Positions 1 through 5,402 of a stretch of DNA of 5,926 nucleotides are shown here, one piece after another; within the stretch, counting starts at the first letter, position 1, and each line of letters begins with the position of its first letter. The notes below the pieces were generated by a model. It saw nothing but the letters and a program-made list of their open reading frames with translations. It searched no databases and had not been told where the DNA came from. This stretch comes from Clostridiaceae bacterium (GTDB lineage: Bacteria; Bacillota; Clostridia; Lutisporales; Lutisporaceae). The stretch spans positions 722 to 6,647 of the forward strand of contig DPSW01000168.1 of assembly GCA_003527145.1 (NCBI GenBank). The letters are read 5' to 3'. The position numbers and the translations under genes are program-made.

Positions 1-22
1 TCATTTATACAATAAACTATTA

Positions 23-50
23 TAAGAAGGGTGCTGCGTCACCCTTCTTA
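23..50 (-). terminator. Probable terminator of the amidase-domain gene
   Basis: An 11-bp perfect stem (23-33 with 40-50) encloses a 6-nt loop, 44 bp beyond the stop codon of the exported amidase gene. Read on the minus strand the stem is followed by a T-rich but interrupted stretch (TTATAATAGTTTATT-like), so it is a reasonable though not textbook intrinsic terminator. The plus-strand side is A-rich and has no gene ending into it, so minus-strand use is the natural reading. Confidence 0.6.
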
Positions 51-93
51 AATAATAACAAATTTACTTTGATTAATCATTTCCTATATTTAT

Positions 94-1278
94 TCAATTT
101 CCATCATTCCATTTAAAGGAGTTGATCCTGACAAATTTCAAACTTGACGTTGGGGAATTATATCCAGGAATCGTATTTAATTGGCTGTTTAATCTGTTTT
201 TCGTATGAGCGCTTACATATATCTCATCCCAATCTACAACTCCATCACCATCATCATCGCTGATCTTTGTTATTACATATACATGGCCCCCACTATAATG
301 TATAATATCCCCTTCGTTGGCAGCTCTATATGCGATATCAGTACCTCTCGGGCCATATGTATTTCCCGTTATGTAGTTATGGAACGCACTGCAAGATGTC
401 CATTTAGTAACTGCACCTTGATTATCACACCACCAAGCATCCGTCATAGGCAATTCATGATTATTAATATCATCTTCGGTATCGGAACCGCCATATCCTG
501 CCCAAACACACTGGGAAGCAAAGTTCTGGCAATCACCGGCAGTAAAACTAGAATTAGCAAAGCATTTAAAATTCGGGTTATAGTCCGTTGCATCACTATT
601 ATTGCTTGTATGTGATAGAGCGTAATCTACAGCAGCGTATCTGTCATAAGAAATATAGTAATCTCCCGGAACATCTCTTGTTATTGGTTCTTCTGGTTGT
701 TGGTTCTCTTGATACATCATTTCTGCCTTTTTTGCCTCAGCTTCCATATTTCTTATTTGCTCAGAAAAATCTATTTTGTTTCCATGCTCATCCAAAATTG
801 CTTCATTATCGCTTTCATCTTCTATAATATAGATTCTATCATCTTCTGCTGTGAGCGTTAATATATGATATTCTACGAGCTTGTGAGCTCTGCTTCCTGT
901 CTTTTGATAGTAATAAGTTTTTTCTTCTCTAACCTCAGCATAAACAAGGTTTTCTTCAAATTCTATATTCCTAAAATCCAACTCAAGCTCGTACCTATCT
1001 AAATGATTGCCAAGAAATTCATCAGCTTTAATTTCATACTCTAAAAGGCTATGCTCAAAGTTATATGTGTCTTCAGATTTTTTATCCTCCAAATTGAATA
1101 AATGAGAAAAATCTATTACTTCTCCCTGTTGAAGACTCTTAAGTTTAATATCAAAGTAATCGTATATGATACTTTCAATATTCTCTGTATCATTACTTGC
1201 ATAAATAATTTGCGAGCTAAAAATTAAACAAGAGGCAAGCAATATAAAAATAACAAGCTTCTTTGCACATTTTTTCAA
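94..1278 (-). CDS. Exported protein with C-terminal putative amidase (Amidase_6-like) domain and EF-hand-like loop
   Basis: About 394 residues. The N-terminus is a signal sequence (MKKCAKK, then a hydrophobic run to about residue 26). LASC at residues 14-17 fits a lipobox, but hydrophobicity continues past the Cys, so ordinary cleavage after IIYA (residue 27) is equally possible. Residues 30-170 are a mixed alpha/beta region of unknown role, followed by a charged helical linker (about 172-200). Residues 208-390 look like the Amidase_6 putative amidase family: YDRYAAVDYA, then GDCQNFASQC with likely nucleophile C250, GGHVYVIT with likely H332, and SAHTKNR. Related enzymes hydrolyse amide bonds, often in peptidoglycan, so a cell-surface peptidase or amidase role is inferred. 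DDDGDGVVDWDE (341-352) has the spacing of an EF-hand calcium loop. An in-frame ATG lies 27 nt upstream (1303-1305), but the strong AAAAAAGGGGTG site sits 6 nt before the TTG at 1276-1278, so I chose TTG. It follows the small secreted-protein gene on the same strand after 121 nt. Confidence 0.85.
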   Translation of the reverse strand: MKKCAKKLVIFILLASCLIFSSQIIYASNDTENIESIIYDYFDIKLKSLQQGEVIDFSHLFNLEDKKSEDTYNFEHSLLEYEIKADEFLGNHLDRYELELDFRNIEFEENLVYAEVREEKTYYYQKTGSRAHKLVEYHILTLTAEDDRIYIIEDESDNEAILDEHGNKIDFSEQIRNMEAEAKKAEMMYQENQQPEEPITRDVPGDYYISYDRYAAVDYALSHTSNNSDATDYNPNFKCFANSSFTAGDCQNFASQCVWAGYGGSDTEDDINNHELPMTDAWWCDNQGAVTKWTSCSAFHNYITGNTYGPRGTDIAYRAANEGDIIHYSGGHVYVITKISDDDGDGVVDWDEIYVSAHTKNRLNSQLNTIPGYNSPTSSLKFVRINSFKWNDGN

Positions 1279-1284
1279 ATTTAA

Positions 1285-1296
1285 CACCCCTTTTTT
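1285..1296 (-). promoter_or_regulatory. Ribosome binding site that selects a TTG start
   Basis: On the minus strand AAAAAAGGGGTG is followed by a 6-nt spacer and TTG. It closely matches the anti-Shine-Dalgarno complement AAAGGAGGTG. It lies inside the reading frame of the longer ATG version, whose own upstream AAGGGT directly abuts the ATG with no spacer. This favours initiation at 1278 over 1305. Confidence 0.7.
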
Positions 1297-1305
1297 ATTT
1301 GGCAT

Positions 1306-1350
1306 ACCCTTGAAATCTCATAATGTTTGATTTTTATAGATTTCAAGGGT
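1306..1350. repeat. Perfect 13-bp inverted repeat, candidate operator
   Basis: ACCCTTGAAATCT (1306-1318) is repeated exactly in inverse orientation at 1338-1350, separated by 19 bp. Arm centres are 32 bp apart, close to three helical turns. There is no T-run on either side, so it is not a conventional terminator. The repeat overlaps a possible minus-strand promoter for the amidase-domain gene, which suggests a regulator binding site. A stem in readthrough mRNA coming from the upstream gene is the alternative. Confidence 0.65.
1317..1346 (-). promoter_or_regulatory. Possible sigma-A promoter for the amidase-domain gene
   Basis: On the minus strand TTGAAA (1346-1341, five of six consensus bases) is followed after 18 bp by TATGAG (1322-1317, four of six). 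Transcription would begin near 1310 and give a leader of about 30 nt carrying the ribosome binding site. The -35 lies in one arm of the inverted repeat, and the -10 overlaps the inner edge of the other. Confidence 0.4.
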
Positions 1351-1399
1351 TACCGTTCTATTTCGCATATGTTTTTTGATTCAGTCTTTTACCAAGCTA

Positions 1400-1840
1400 T
1401 TAACAATAGACTTCATCGTAAACACTTACGCTTTCAGAGCTTGCACCTTTGTATACCCTGGCATTGATAGTCAAACGGTAAGTATAACCGTCTTTAACGT
1501 AGTAGTCTTTGTCAAAATACATTTCATTTCCAATTGCCTCCAAGCCACTCCATTTTTTAATGGTTGTCAGACTTCCATCTGTATTTATGCGCTGCAGTAT
1601 GGCTTCAGCAGTTATTTTTGTAGTTCCAGGCTTACCTATAACACGGGCTGTGCAATTTGCTTTTAGCCCTGTAAATGCTAATTCTACTATGACACAATCT
1701 GTATTTACCCATTCCAAAACAGGATTTGCGTCTGCAGACGCTCTAAATAATTGGCTTCCATCTGCCCACAATGCGTTAACACTCATAACTGCAAGCATTA
1801 ATATTGCCATAATCAAAGCTGCCGTTTTTTTTGCTTTCAA
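1400..1840 (-). CDS. Small secreted beta-rich protein of unknown function
   Basis: The product is 146 residues. It has a clear signal peptide (MKAKKTAALIMAILMLAVMSVNALWA, probable cleavage after residue 23 or 26), leaving a mature protein of about 120 residues. The mature part alternates short hydrophobic strands with polar turns: VIVELAF, ANCTARVIGKPGTTKITAEAIL, a DGS turn, IKKW, then YVKDGYTYRLTINARVYKG. This suggests a single immunoglobulin-like or jelly-roll beta-sandwich domain. C49 and C63 could form a disulfide, and the last residue is also Cys (C146). It resembles small secreted proteins common in Clostridia that carry only a DUF label; I recall DUF6147 but cannot confirm it. The start is TTG at 1838-1840, supported by AGAAGGG (1848-1854) 7 nt upstream. 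The nearby ATG at 1845-1847 is out of frame. It lies upstream of the exported amidase-domain gene on the same strand, so the two may be co-expressed. Confidence 0.8.
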   Translation of the reverse strand: MKAKKTAALIMAILMLAVMSVNALWADGSQLFRASADANPVLEWVNTDCVIVELAFTGLKANCTARVIGKPGTTKITAEAILQRINTDGSLTTIKKWSGLEAIGNEMYFDKDYYVKDGYTYRLTINARVYKGASSESVSVYDEVYC

Positions 1841-1930
1841 TAGACATCCCTTCTTTCGTTTATTTTTTTTAGGATTTTTTACCCTCTACTAAATAAACGA
1901 TTAACTATACCATTTTGTTACAGTGCTAAA

Positions 1931-1949
1931 AATCCGCCCTATACGGATT
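1931..1949. repeat. Short dyad, possible operator between divergent promoters
   Basis: AATCCG (1931-1936) and CGGATT (1944-1949) are perfect inverse copies around a 7-bp spacer. The right arm overlaps the -35 box of the exporter promoter, and the left arm lies at the expected -35 position of the divergent gene. A repressor here could control both directions. A 6-bp dyad can arise by chance. Confidence 0.35.
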
Positions 1950-1976
1950 GTCATTAAAGCATATCTGCATTATACT
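1948..1976 (+). promoter_or_regulatory. Sigma-A promoter of the exporter gene pair
   Basis: TTGTCA (1948-1953) and TATACT (1971-1976) each match five of six consensus bases, and the spacer is exactly 17 bp. Transcription would start near 1983, giving a leader of about 43 nt before the GTG start of the first exporter gene. Confidence 0.65.
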
Positions 1977-2012
1977 ATATATTGTTTTCTAGAATATAAC
2001 GCAATTTGGTAA

Positions 2013-2021
2013 AGTGGTGAT
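2013..2021 (+). promoter_or_regulatory. Ribosome binding site deciding the GTG start at 2026
   Basis: AGTGGTGAT resembles GGAGGTGAT, with GGTGAT exact. Aligned to the anti-Shine-Dalgarno sequence it leaves about 8 nt before GTG at 2026. The two upstream GTG codons are themselves part of this site, so they are poor start candidates. Confidence 0.55.
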
Positions 2022-2025
2022 AAAT

Positions 2026-2787
2026 GTGGAAGTAAAAGAAGCTTTAGATGTAGCTCTGCTCAGCGGCGAAATTCTTCTTACCAGCGGTTCAGAGATATAC
2101 AGGGTAGAGGATACCATAGACAGAATATGCAATGCCTACGGCATAAAGTCCGAGTGCTTTGTGACCCCTACCGGTATCTTCATATCAGGTTGGTCAAAGG
2201 ATAATCCAAAGGAATCGGTATCACTGGTAAAAAGGATTAAATCCAGAACTATTAATCTGCATAGCATAGAGATAATAAATACTTTTTCAAGAAGCCTTCA
2301 GACCAAAAAAGTTCCTTATGATGAAGCAATGGAATTATTAAGAGGCATGGAGAATGCTCCTTATTTTCCTTTTTATAGAAGGCTTATAGCATCAGGAGTG
2401 ACGTCCTTTGCCTATGCCATGCTTTTTGGAGGTACTGCCGTTAACGGAATAGTTGCTGGTATCATAAGCATGCTCATATATGCATCGAGAGATAAGATGA
2501 GCAGGGTCATCCTGTCTCCGTTTTTTCTGGATTTTGTATGGAGCTTTATAGCCGGCCTTATGGCAATCTTCGCGAACAGATTTATAATACCGATAGATAT
2601 AAATTCGGTAATAGTCGGATCTATTATAATTTTATTCCCCGGACTTGCAATGACTAATGGGATCAGGGATGCATTATACGGAGATATTTTATCAAGCCAG
2701 GCAAGGCTTACGGAGGCTTTGTTTACCGTTACGGCTATTGGCGTAGGGGTCGGCATAGTTTTATTACTTATGAAGTATTGGATGTGA
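2026..2787 (+). CDS. Threonine/serine exporter family protein, large subunit (ThrE N-terminal type, YjjP-like)
   Basis: About 253 residues, the usual size for the YjjP-like half of a split ThrE transporter. The cytosolic N-terminal part (1-115) carries the family motif SGSEIYRVEDTIDRICNAYG (about 20-39). About five membrane segments follow (roughly 118-135, 138-155, 162-186, 190-209, 232-250). Between the last two is the conserved FPGLAMTNGIRDALYGDILSS (204-224). Family members export threonine and serine (ThrE of Corynebacterium) or succinate with YjjB (E. coli); the substrate here is not evident. The partner subunit follows after 4 nt. GTG codons at 2014, 2017 and 2026 are in frame. I chose 2026 because GGTGAT (2016-2021) pairs with the 16S rRNA tail at suitable spacing for that codon. 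An ATG at 2024 is out of frame and soon hits a stop. Confidence 0.9.
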   Translation: MEVKEALDVALLSGEILLTSGSEIYRVEDTIDRICNAYGIKSECFVTPTGIFISGWSKDNPKESVSLVKRIKSRTINLHSIEIINTFSRSLQTKKVPYDEAMELLRGMENAPYFPFYRRLIASGVTSFAYAMLFGGTAVNGIVAGIISMLIYASRDKMSRVILSPFFLDFVWSFIAGLMAIFANRFIIPIDINSVIVGSIIILFPGLAMTNGIRDALYGDILSSQARLTEALFTVTAIGVGVGIVLLLMKYWM

Positions 2788-2791
2788 TTTT

Positions 2792-3226
2792 ATGAGGGAG
2801 ATTATTCTCGCTTTTTTAGGCAGCTATTGCCCTGCGATTTTATTTAACATTGAGAGGAAGAATCTGTTCTGGGCCGGCATCTGTGGTGCTATGGGCTGGA
2901 TAACCTATGACGGCATATATATTCTGTCCGACAATAAGATTTTCGCTTCGTTTATTGCTTCGATAGTTATCAGTCTTACCAGCGAAATCATGGCTAAAGT
3001 ATTTAGAACTCCGTCAACGGTATTCAACGTTCCGAGCCTGCTTCCCATTGTGCCGGGCATTCCGGCTTATTATACGGTGCTCAATATTATCGAGAACAAT
3101 ATACAGGAAGCCCTGTACAAGGGTCTTGAAGCCATTGGCATCGCCGGTGCAATAGCCTTTGGGATTTTATTGGTTTCAACGGTTTTTAAATACATAAATT
3201 CGAAAAAAAATCATACATGCCTTTGA
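2792..3226 (+). CDS. Threonine/serine exporter family protein, small subunit (ThrE_2 type, YjjB-like)
   Basis: The product is 144 residues, typical for the YjjB-like (ThrE_2) half of a split ThrE transporter. It is almost entirely hydrophobic, with about four to five membrane segments (around 5-20, 25-45, 50-70, 80-102 and 113-134). It carries the signature RTPSTVFNVPSLLPIVPGIP (72-91), in which Pro and Gly form the conserved P-(I/L)-LP-x-VPG element. It should pair with the preceding subunit to form one exporter in the cytoplasmic membrane. The ATG lies 4 nt after the upstream stop, and a GGATGTGATT ribosome site overlaps the end of the upstream gene, which points to translational coupling. 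The C-terminus is a short basic tail encoded partly by a run of eight A residues. No terminator is visible after the stop, so transcription may continue into the acetyltransferase gene. Confidence 0.9.
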   Translation: MREIILAFLGSYCPAILFNIERKNLFWAGICGAMGWITYDGIYILSDNKIFASFIASIVISLTSEIMAKVFRTPSTVFNVPSLLPIVPGIPAYYTVLNIIENNIQEALYKGLEAIGIAGAIAFGILLVSTVFKYINSKKNHTCL

Positions 3227-3273
3227 TAAGCATACTAGCAATTGATTTTGCTTTCTGACAATGTTACTTTTAA

Positions 3274-3279
3274 TATAAT
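3274..3279 (+). promoter_or_regulatory. -10 box upstream of the EctA-like gene
   Basis: A perfect TATAAT lies 24 nt before the ATG. No good -35 sits at 16-18 bp: TTTCTG is at 16 bp, TTGCTT at 20 bp, and CTGACA at 13 bp. This is a possible weak or regulated promoter in the 76-nt gap after the exporter genes. The ribosome site AGAGGGGG (3287-3294) follows, 8 nt before the start codon. Confidence 0.4.
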
Positions 3280-3302
3280 ATCTCTTAGAGGGGGTTTATA
3301 TT

Positions 3303-3773
3303 ATGAAAATAAGATCTATGGAGTCGGGAGACATCGGGGCAGTCAGGGAATTGATAGATATATGCAAGCCGCTGGACTTGCACACGCCCTTTACATATTG
3401 GATATTATCGGAGTATTTTAATAACACATGCATGGTGCTCGAGGATGAAGAGGCAATAGTCGGGTATGCCGGAGGCATCAAAAGCTCTTCTATGGAAGGA
3501 ATATTCTATCTATGGCAGATAGGACTGCTGCCCGGTTATAGGGGCAAGGGCTATTTCAGCTTGCTTTTGGATAGAATCATTGAAGAAATAAAAAAGTCGG
3601 ACTGCAATGCTTTGGAGTTTTCCGTGCTCTCCGATAATTATCAGAGCATCAATGCTTTCTCCGGTTATGCAAAAAAGAAAGGCTTGCCCATGGGAAAAAG
3701 AGGCAGCCTTCGTTTTTATGATAAACTGGCAGATGAAGAATGCAAGGAGGATATATATAGGATTGCTCTATAA
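3303..3773 (+). CDS. GNAT acetyltransferase resembling EctA (L-2,4-diaminobutyrate acetyltransferase)
   Basis: The product is 156 residues with a single GNAT fold. Motif A is WQIGLLPGYRGKGYFSLLLDRI (71-92), where RGKG (80-83) binds the acetyl-CoA pyrophosphate. Beyond the generic fold, the blocks CKPLDLHTPFTYWILSEYFNNTCMV (21-45), FYLWQIGLLP (68-77), SVLSDNYQSINAFSGYAKKKG (107-127) and the C-terminal EDIYRI follow the pattern of EctA, which acetylates L-2,4-diaminobutyrate in ectoine synthesis. Asp25 and Trp71 match EctA residues I recall as substrate-contacting (Asp33 and Trp79 in the Paenibacillus enzyme), but the Asn and Tyr of EctA's LDxNSxY segment are His27 and Phe30 here. No ectB or ectC is in view, so the substrate could be another basic amino acid. 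The ATG has a strong ribosome site. The gene lies 76 nt after the exporter pair on the same strand and overlaps the convergent radical SAM gene by 6 bp. Confidence 0.8.
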   Translation: MKIRSMESGDIGAVRELIDICKPLDLHTPFTYWILSEYFNNTCMVLEDEEAIVGYAGGIKSSSMEGIFYLWQIGLLPGYRGKGYFSLLLDRIIEEIKKSDCNALEFSVLSDNYQSINAFSGYAKKKGLPMGKRGSLRFYDKLADEECKEDIYRIAL

Positions 3774-4637
3774 GCCTCTCAGATATTCCTCTTTGAAGTC
3801 AAGTTCACCCTCAATAGCTTCTTGAAGCTGGTTTATCAGCAATTCCCTATCTCTATTGAGAGTTCCTTTTAACGATAAATAGTTTGAAGCGTGATTGCTT
3901 CTGAATATACAGCCTTCGCAGTCAAGGTTTTTTAAAAGCTCCAATGTTTCTGCAGCTATCTCCTGAGGAGTTAAAAGCTTGAAGGAGCCTTCTGATACCT
4001 CTTCATACAGCTTAGTCCCAGGCTCCACCATAAGGGTCAGCAGTCCCAGAAAATCAGGCTTCATCTTGTTTATTGCCTTAGCGGATTCTAGGGCATGCTC
4101 CTTCCAGAGCTGCTTTCCGCCCAGCCCTGATATCAGAGTGACAGAAAGAAGTATCCCTGCTTCTTTGACCTTCTGGCCTGTCTCCACTATTTCTTGAGAG
4201 TCTGCGCCTTTGTTTATACTCTTTAATATTTCGTTGCTTCCGGACTCCAGTCCCAAATATGCGATGCCGAGTCCCGCTTCCCTGAGCAGCTTTAAATCCT
4301 CATGGGATTTCAGCATTATGCTCCTTGGAGATGCATAGATTCCCACTCTCTCGCATTCGGGTATAGTATTTCTTATATGCTCCAATATTTTTAAGAGTTC
4401 TGCCGTTTTGATCATCAGGGCATCGCCGTCAGCCAGGAAAATCCTCTTTATGCTTTTATACTGCATACTTGCTTCACTGATGTCTTTAATTATATCTTCT
4501 ATGCTTCTTATTCTAAACTTTTTATCCTTATACATGCTGCAAAAGCTGCATTTATTATGAGAGCAGCCGATAGTCGCCTGAACTATAAGGCTCCATGCTT
4601 CGCTTGGCGGCCTGTATATGCTTCCTTCGTATCTCAA
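3768..4637 (-). CDS. Radical SAM protein with CX4CX2C cluster motif
   Basis: About 289 residues from the TTG start. IVQATIGCSHNKCSFCSMYK near the N-terminus supplies three cysteines for the 4Fe-4S cluster (C25, C30, C33) with CX4CX2C spacing instead of the usual CX3CX2C. The barrel follows with IFLADGDAL, YLGLESGSNEILKSINKG (SAM-binding type) and VTLISGLGG. The C-terminal FRSNHASNYLSLKGTLNRDRE is a hallmark of a family widespread in anaerobes. This family is often mislabelled as coproporphyrinogen oxidase, and its substrate is unknown to me. An extra CEGC pair lies just before that block. The reading frame opens at GTG (4646), but the AAAGGA ribosome site would be only 1 nt from it. TTG at 4637 has 10 nt and yields MRYEGSIYRPPSEA, close to where I expect relatives to begin. 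It lies downstream of plsY on the same strand, and its stop overlaps the end of the convergent acetyltransferase gene. Confidence 0.88.
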   Translation of the reverse strand: MRYEGSIYRPPSEAWSLIVQATIGCSHNKCSFCSMYKDKKFRIRSIEDIIKDISEASMQYKSIKRIFLADGDALMIKTAELLKILEHIRNTIPECERVGIYASPRSIMLKSHEDLKLLREAGLGIAYLGLESGSNEILKSINKGADSQEIVETGQKVKEAGILLSVTLISGLGGKQLWKEHALESAKAINKMKPDFLGLLTLMVEPGTKLYEEVSEGSFKLLTPQEIAAETLELLKNLDCEGCIFRSNHASNYLSLKGTLNRDRELLINQLQEAIEGELDFKEEYLRGL

Positions 4638-4658
4638 AGTCTCCACTTCCTTTCTGAA

Positions 4659-4664
4659 ATTATA
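4659..4664 (-). promoter_or_regulatory. -10-like box before the radical SAM gene
   Basis: TATAAT on the minus strand lies in the gap of about 78 nt after plsY. The -35 position is poor (TGTAGA-like, three of six at 17 bp), and the resulting leader would be only about 15-20 nt. The gene may instead be read through from plsY, since no terminator is seen between them. Confidence 0.3.
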
Positions 4665-4715
4665 TATAACGCATTAAATATTCTACATAGCTGTAAAATC
4701 TTTTTCACGTTATAT

Positions 4716-5345
4716 CTAGTTTTGCTTCTTTTTAATGGTCTGCCTGAGGCCTTTTTCTTCTTTTCTTATAATTCTTTTAATATTCGGCAGATGATTATAA
4801 ACGGCAAGTGCTGCAATTATCATTGAAATAGTCACCGCTCCAAGCCCCAGCTTCAAATATAAGGTGGCAGCGACGACGATCAGGACAAGGGCTATAGTGC
4901 CTAAAGCGATATAATCGGTGATCAATGTTACTATTATAATAGTCAGTATTCCTAACACTGCAAGAGGAATATTGACTGCTATGAGCATGCCTATAAGAGA
5001 TGCAGTGCCTTTTCCTCCTTTAAAATTCATGAAAAACGGGTGATTATGTCCCAATATTACAAAAAGGCCGTTTAGATATAGGTAAAAATTAAACAGGTTT
5101 GGATCGGCAACATCTTTATACAAGGCTTTTATAAGCATAACAGAAGCTACGGCCTTTGAAATATCCAATAAAGCAACTAAAACCCCATATTTCCAGCCCA
5201 AAGAAATAACCGTATTTGAGGCCCCTGCATTGCCGTGCCCCATATTTCTTATGTCTACATTTCTAAGAAGCTTGCCGAGTATATAGGAGAACTGCAAGCA
5301 TCCAAATATATATCCGATTAAAGCGACAATAAAATAATCCTTCAT
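4716..5345 (-). CDS. plsY: Divergent acyl-phosphate:glycerol-3-phosphate acyltransferase PlsY
   Basis: The product is 209 residues with several membrane segments, the usual PlsY size. The family transfers an acyl group from acyl-phosphate to sn-glycerol-3-phosphate, the first committed step of phospholipid synthesis, in the cytoplasmic membrane. The three family motifs are present: DIRNMGHGNAGASNT (31-45), GHNHPFFMNFKGGKGTAS (99-116) and YNHLPNIKRIIRKEE (183-197). The first differs from the usual GSGNxGATN (Ser to His, Thr to Ser), and the preceding SIPF-type segment reads CLQFSYILGK. This may be a second, diverged PlsY paralogue. The frame stays open to 5483, but the ATG at 5343-5345 has AAGGAGA (5352-5358) 6 nt upstream and begins at the expected family N-terminus (MKDYFIVALIGYIFG). 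The longer version would translate an intergenic inverted repeat. Its promoter lies at 5374-5402, and the radical SAM gene follows on the same strand. Confidence 0.9.
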   Translation of the reverse strand: MKDYFIVALIGYIFGCLQFSYILGKLLRNVDIRNMGHGNAGASNTVISLGWKYGVLVALLDISKAVASVMLIKALYKDVADPNLFNFYLYLNGLFVILGHNHPFFMNFKGGKGTASLIGMLIAVNIPLAVLGILTIIIVTLITDYIALGTIALVLIVVAATLYLKLGLGAVTISMIIAALAVYNHLPNIKRIIRKEEKGLRQTIKKKQN

Positions 5346-5373
5346 AGCATTTCTCCTTATTAATATTTTCTTA

Positions 5374-5402
5374 ATTATATCTGTTGTACTAGCTGATAGC
5401 AA
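5374..5402 (-). promoter_or_regulatory. plsY: Sigma-A promoter of plsY
   Basis: On the minus strand TTGCTA (5402-5397, four of six) is separated by exactly 17 bp from a perfect TATAAT (5379-5374). The start of transcription would be near 5367, about 20 nt before the start codon, leaving room for the ribosome site. The -35 box lies inside the edge of the long inverted repeat at 5390-5545. Confidence 0.6.

Larger units (their letters stand above)
1841..2025. promoter_or_regulatory. Divergent intergenic region
   Basis: This 185-bp gap separates the minus-strand secreted-protein gene from the plus-strand exporter genes. It holds a good plus-strand promoter (1948-1976), a short dyad (1931-1949), and on the minus strand a TATAGT -10-like hexamer (1909-1904) with only a weak TTTTTA -35 at 17 bp. 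I see no coding sequence in it. Confidence 0.6.

Noticed and set aside
205..827. Plus-strand open frames of 136 and 79 codons opposite the amidase-domain gene
   Set aside because: They are antisense to a gene with clear domain structure, have no convincing ribosome sites, and translate to composition typical of shadow frames.
1279..1305. ATG start at 1305 for the amidase-domain protein
   Set aside because: AAGGGT directly abuts this ATG with no spacer and lies in the inverted repeat. The strong AAAAAAGGGGTG site downstream is correctly spaced for TTG at 1278.
3203..3210. Run of eight A residues near the end of the small exporter subunit gene, a possible frameshift site
   Set aside because: The product has normal length and a plausible tail, and no downstream structure or alternative frame suggests programmed slippage.
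3227..3302. Terminator between the exporter pair and the EctA-like gene
   Set aside because: Only a 5-bp AGCAA/TTGCT stem is present, without a following T-run, so I do not call one.
4664..4715. 8-bp inverted repeat ATATAACG/CGTTATAT between plsY and the radical SAM gene
   Set aside because: The arms are AT-rich and 36 nt apart with no T-run. It is weak as a terminator or operator and could be chance.
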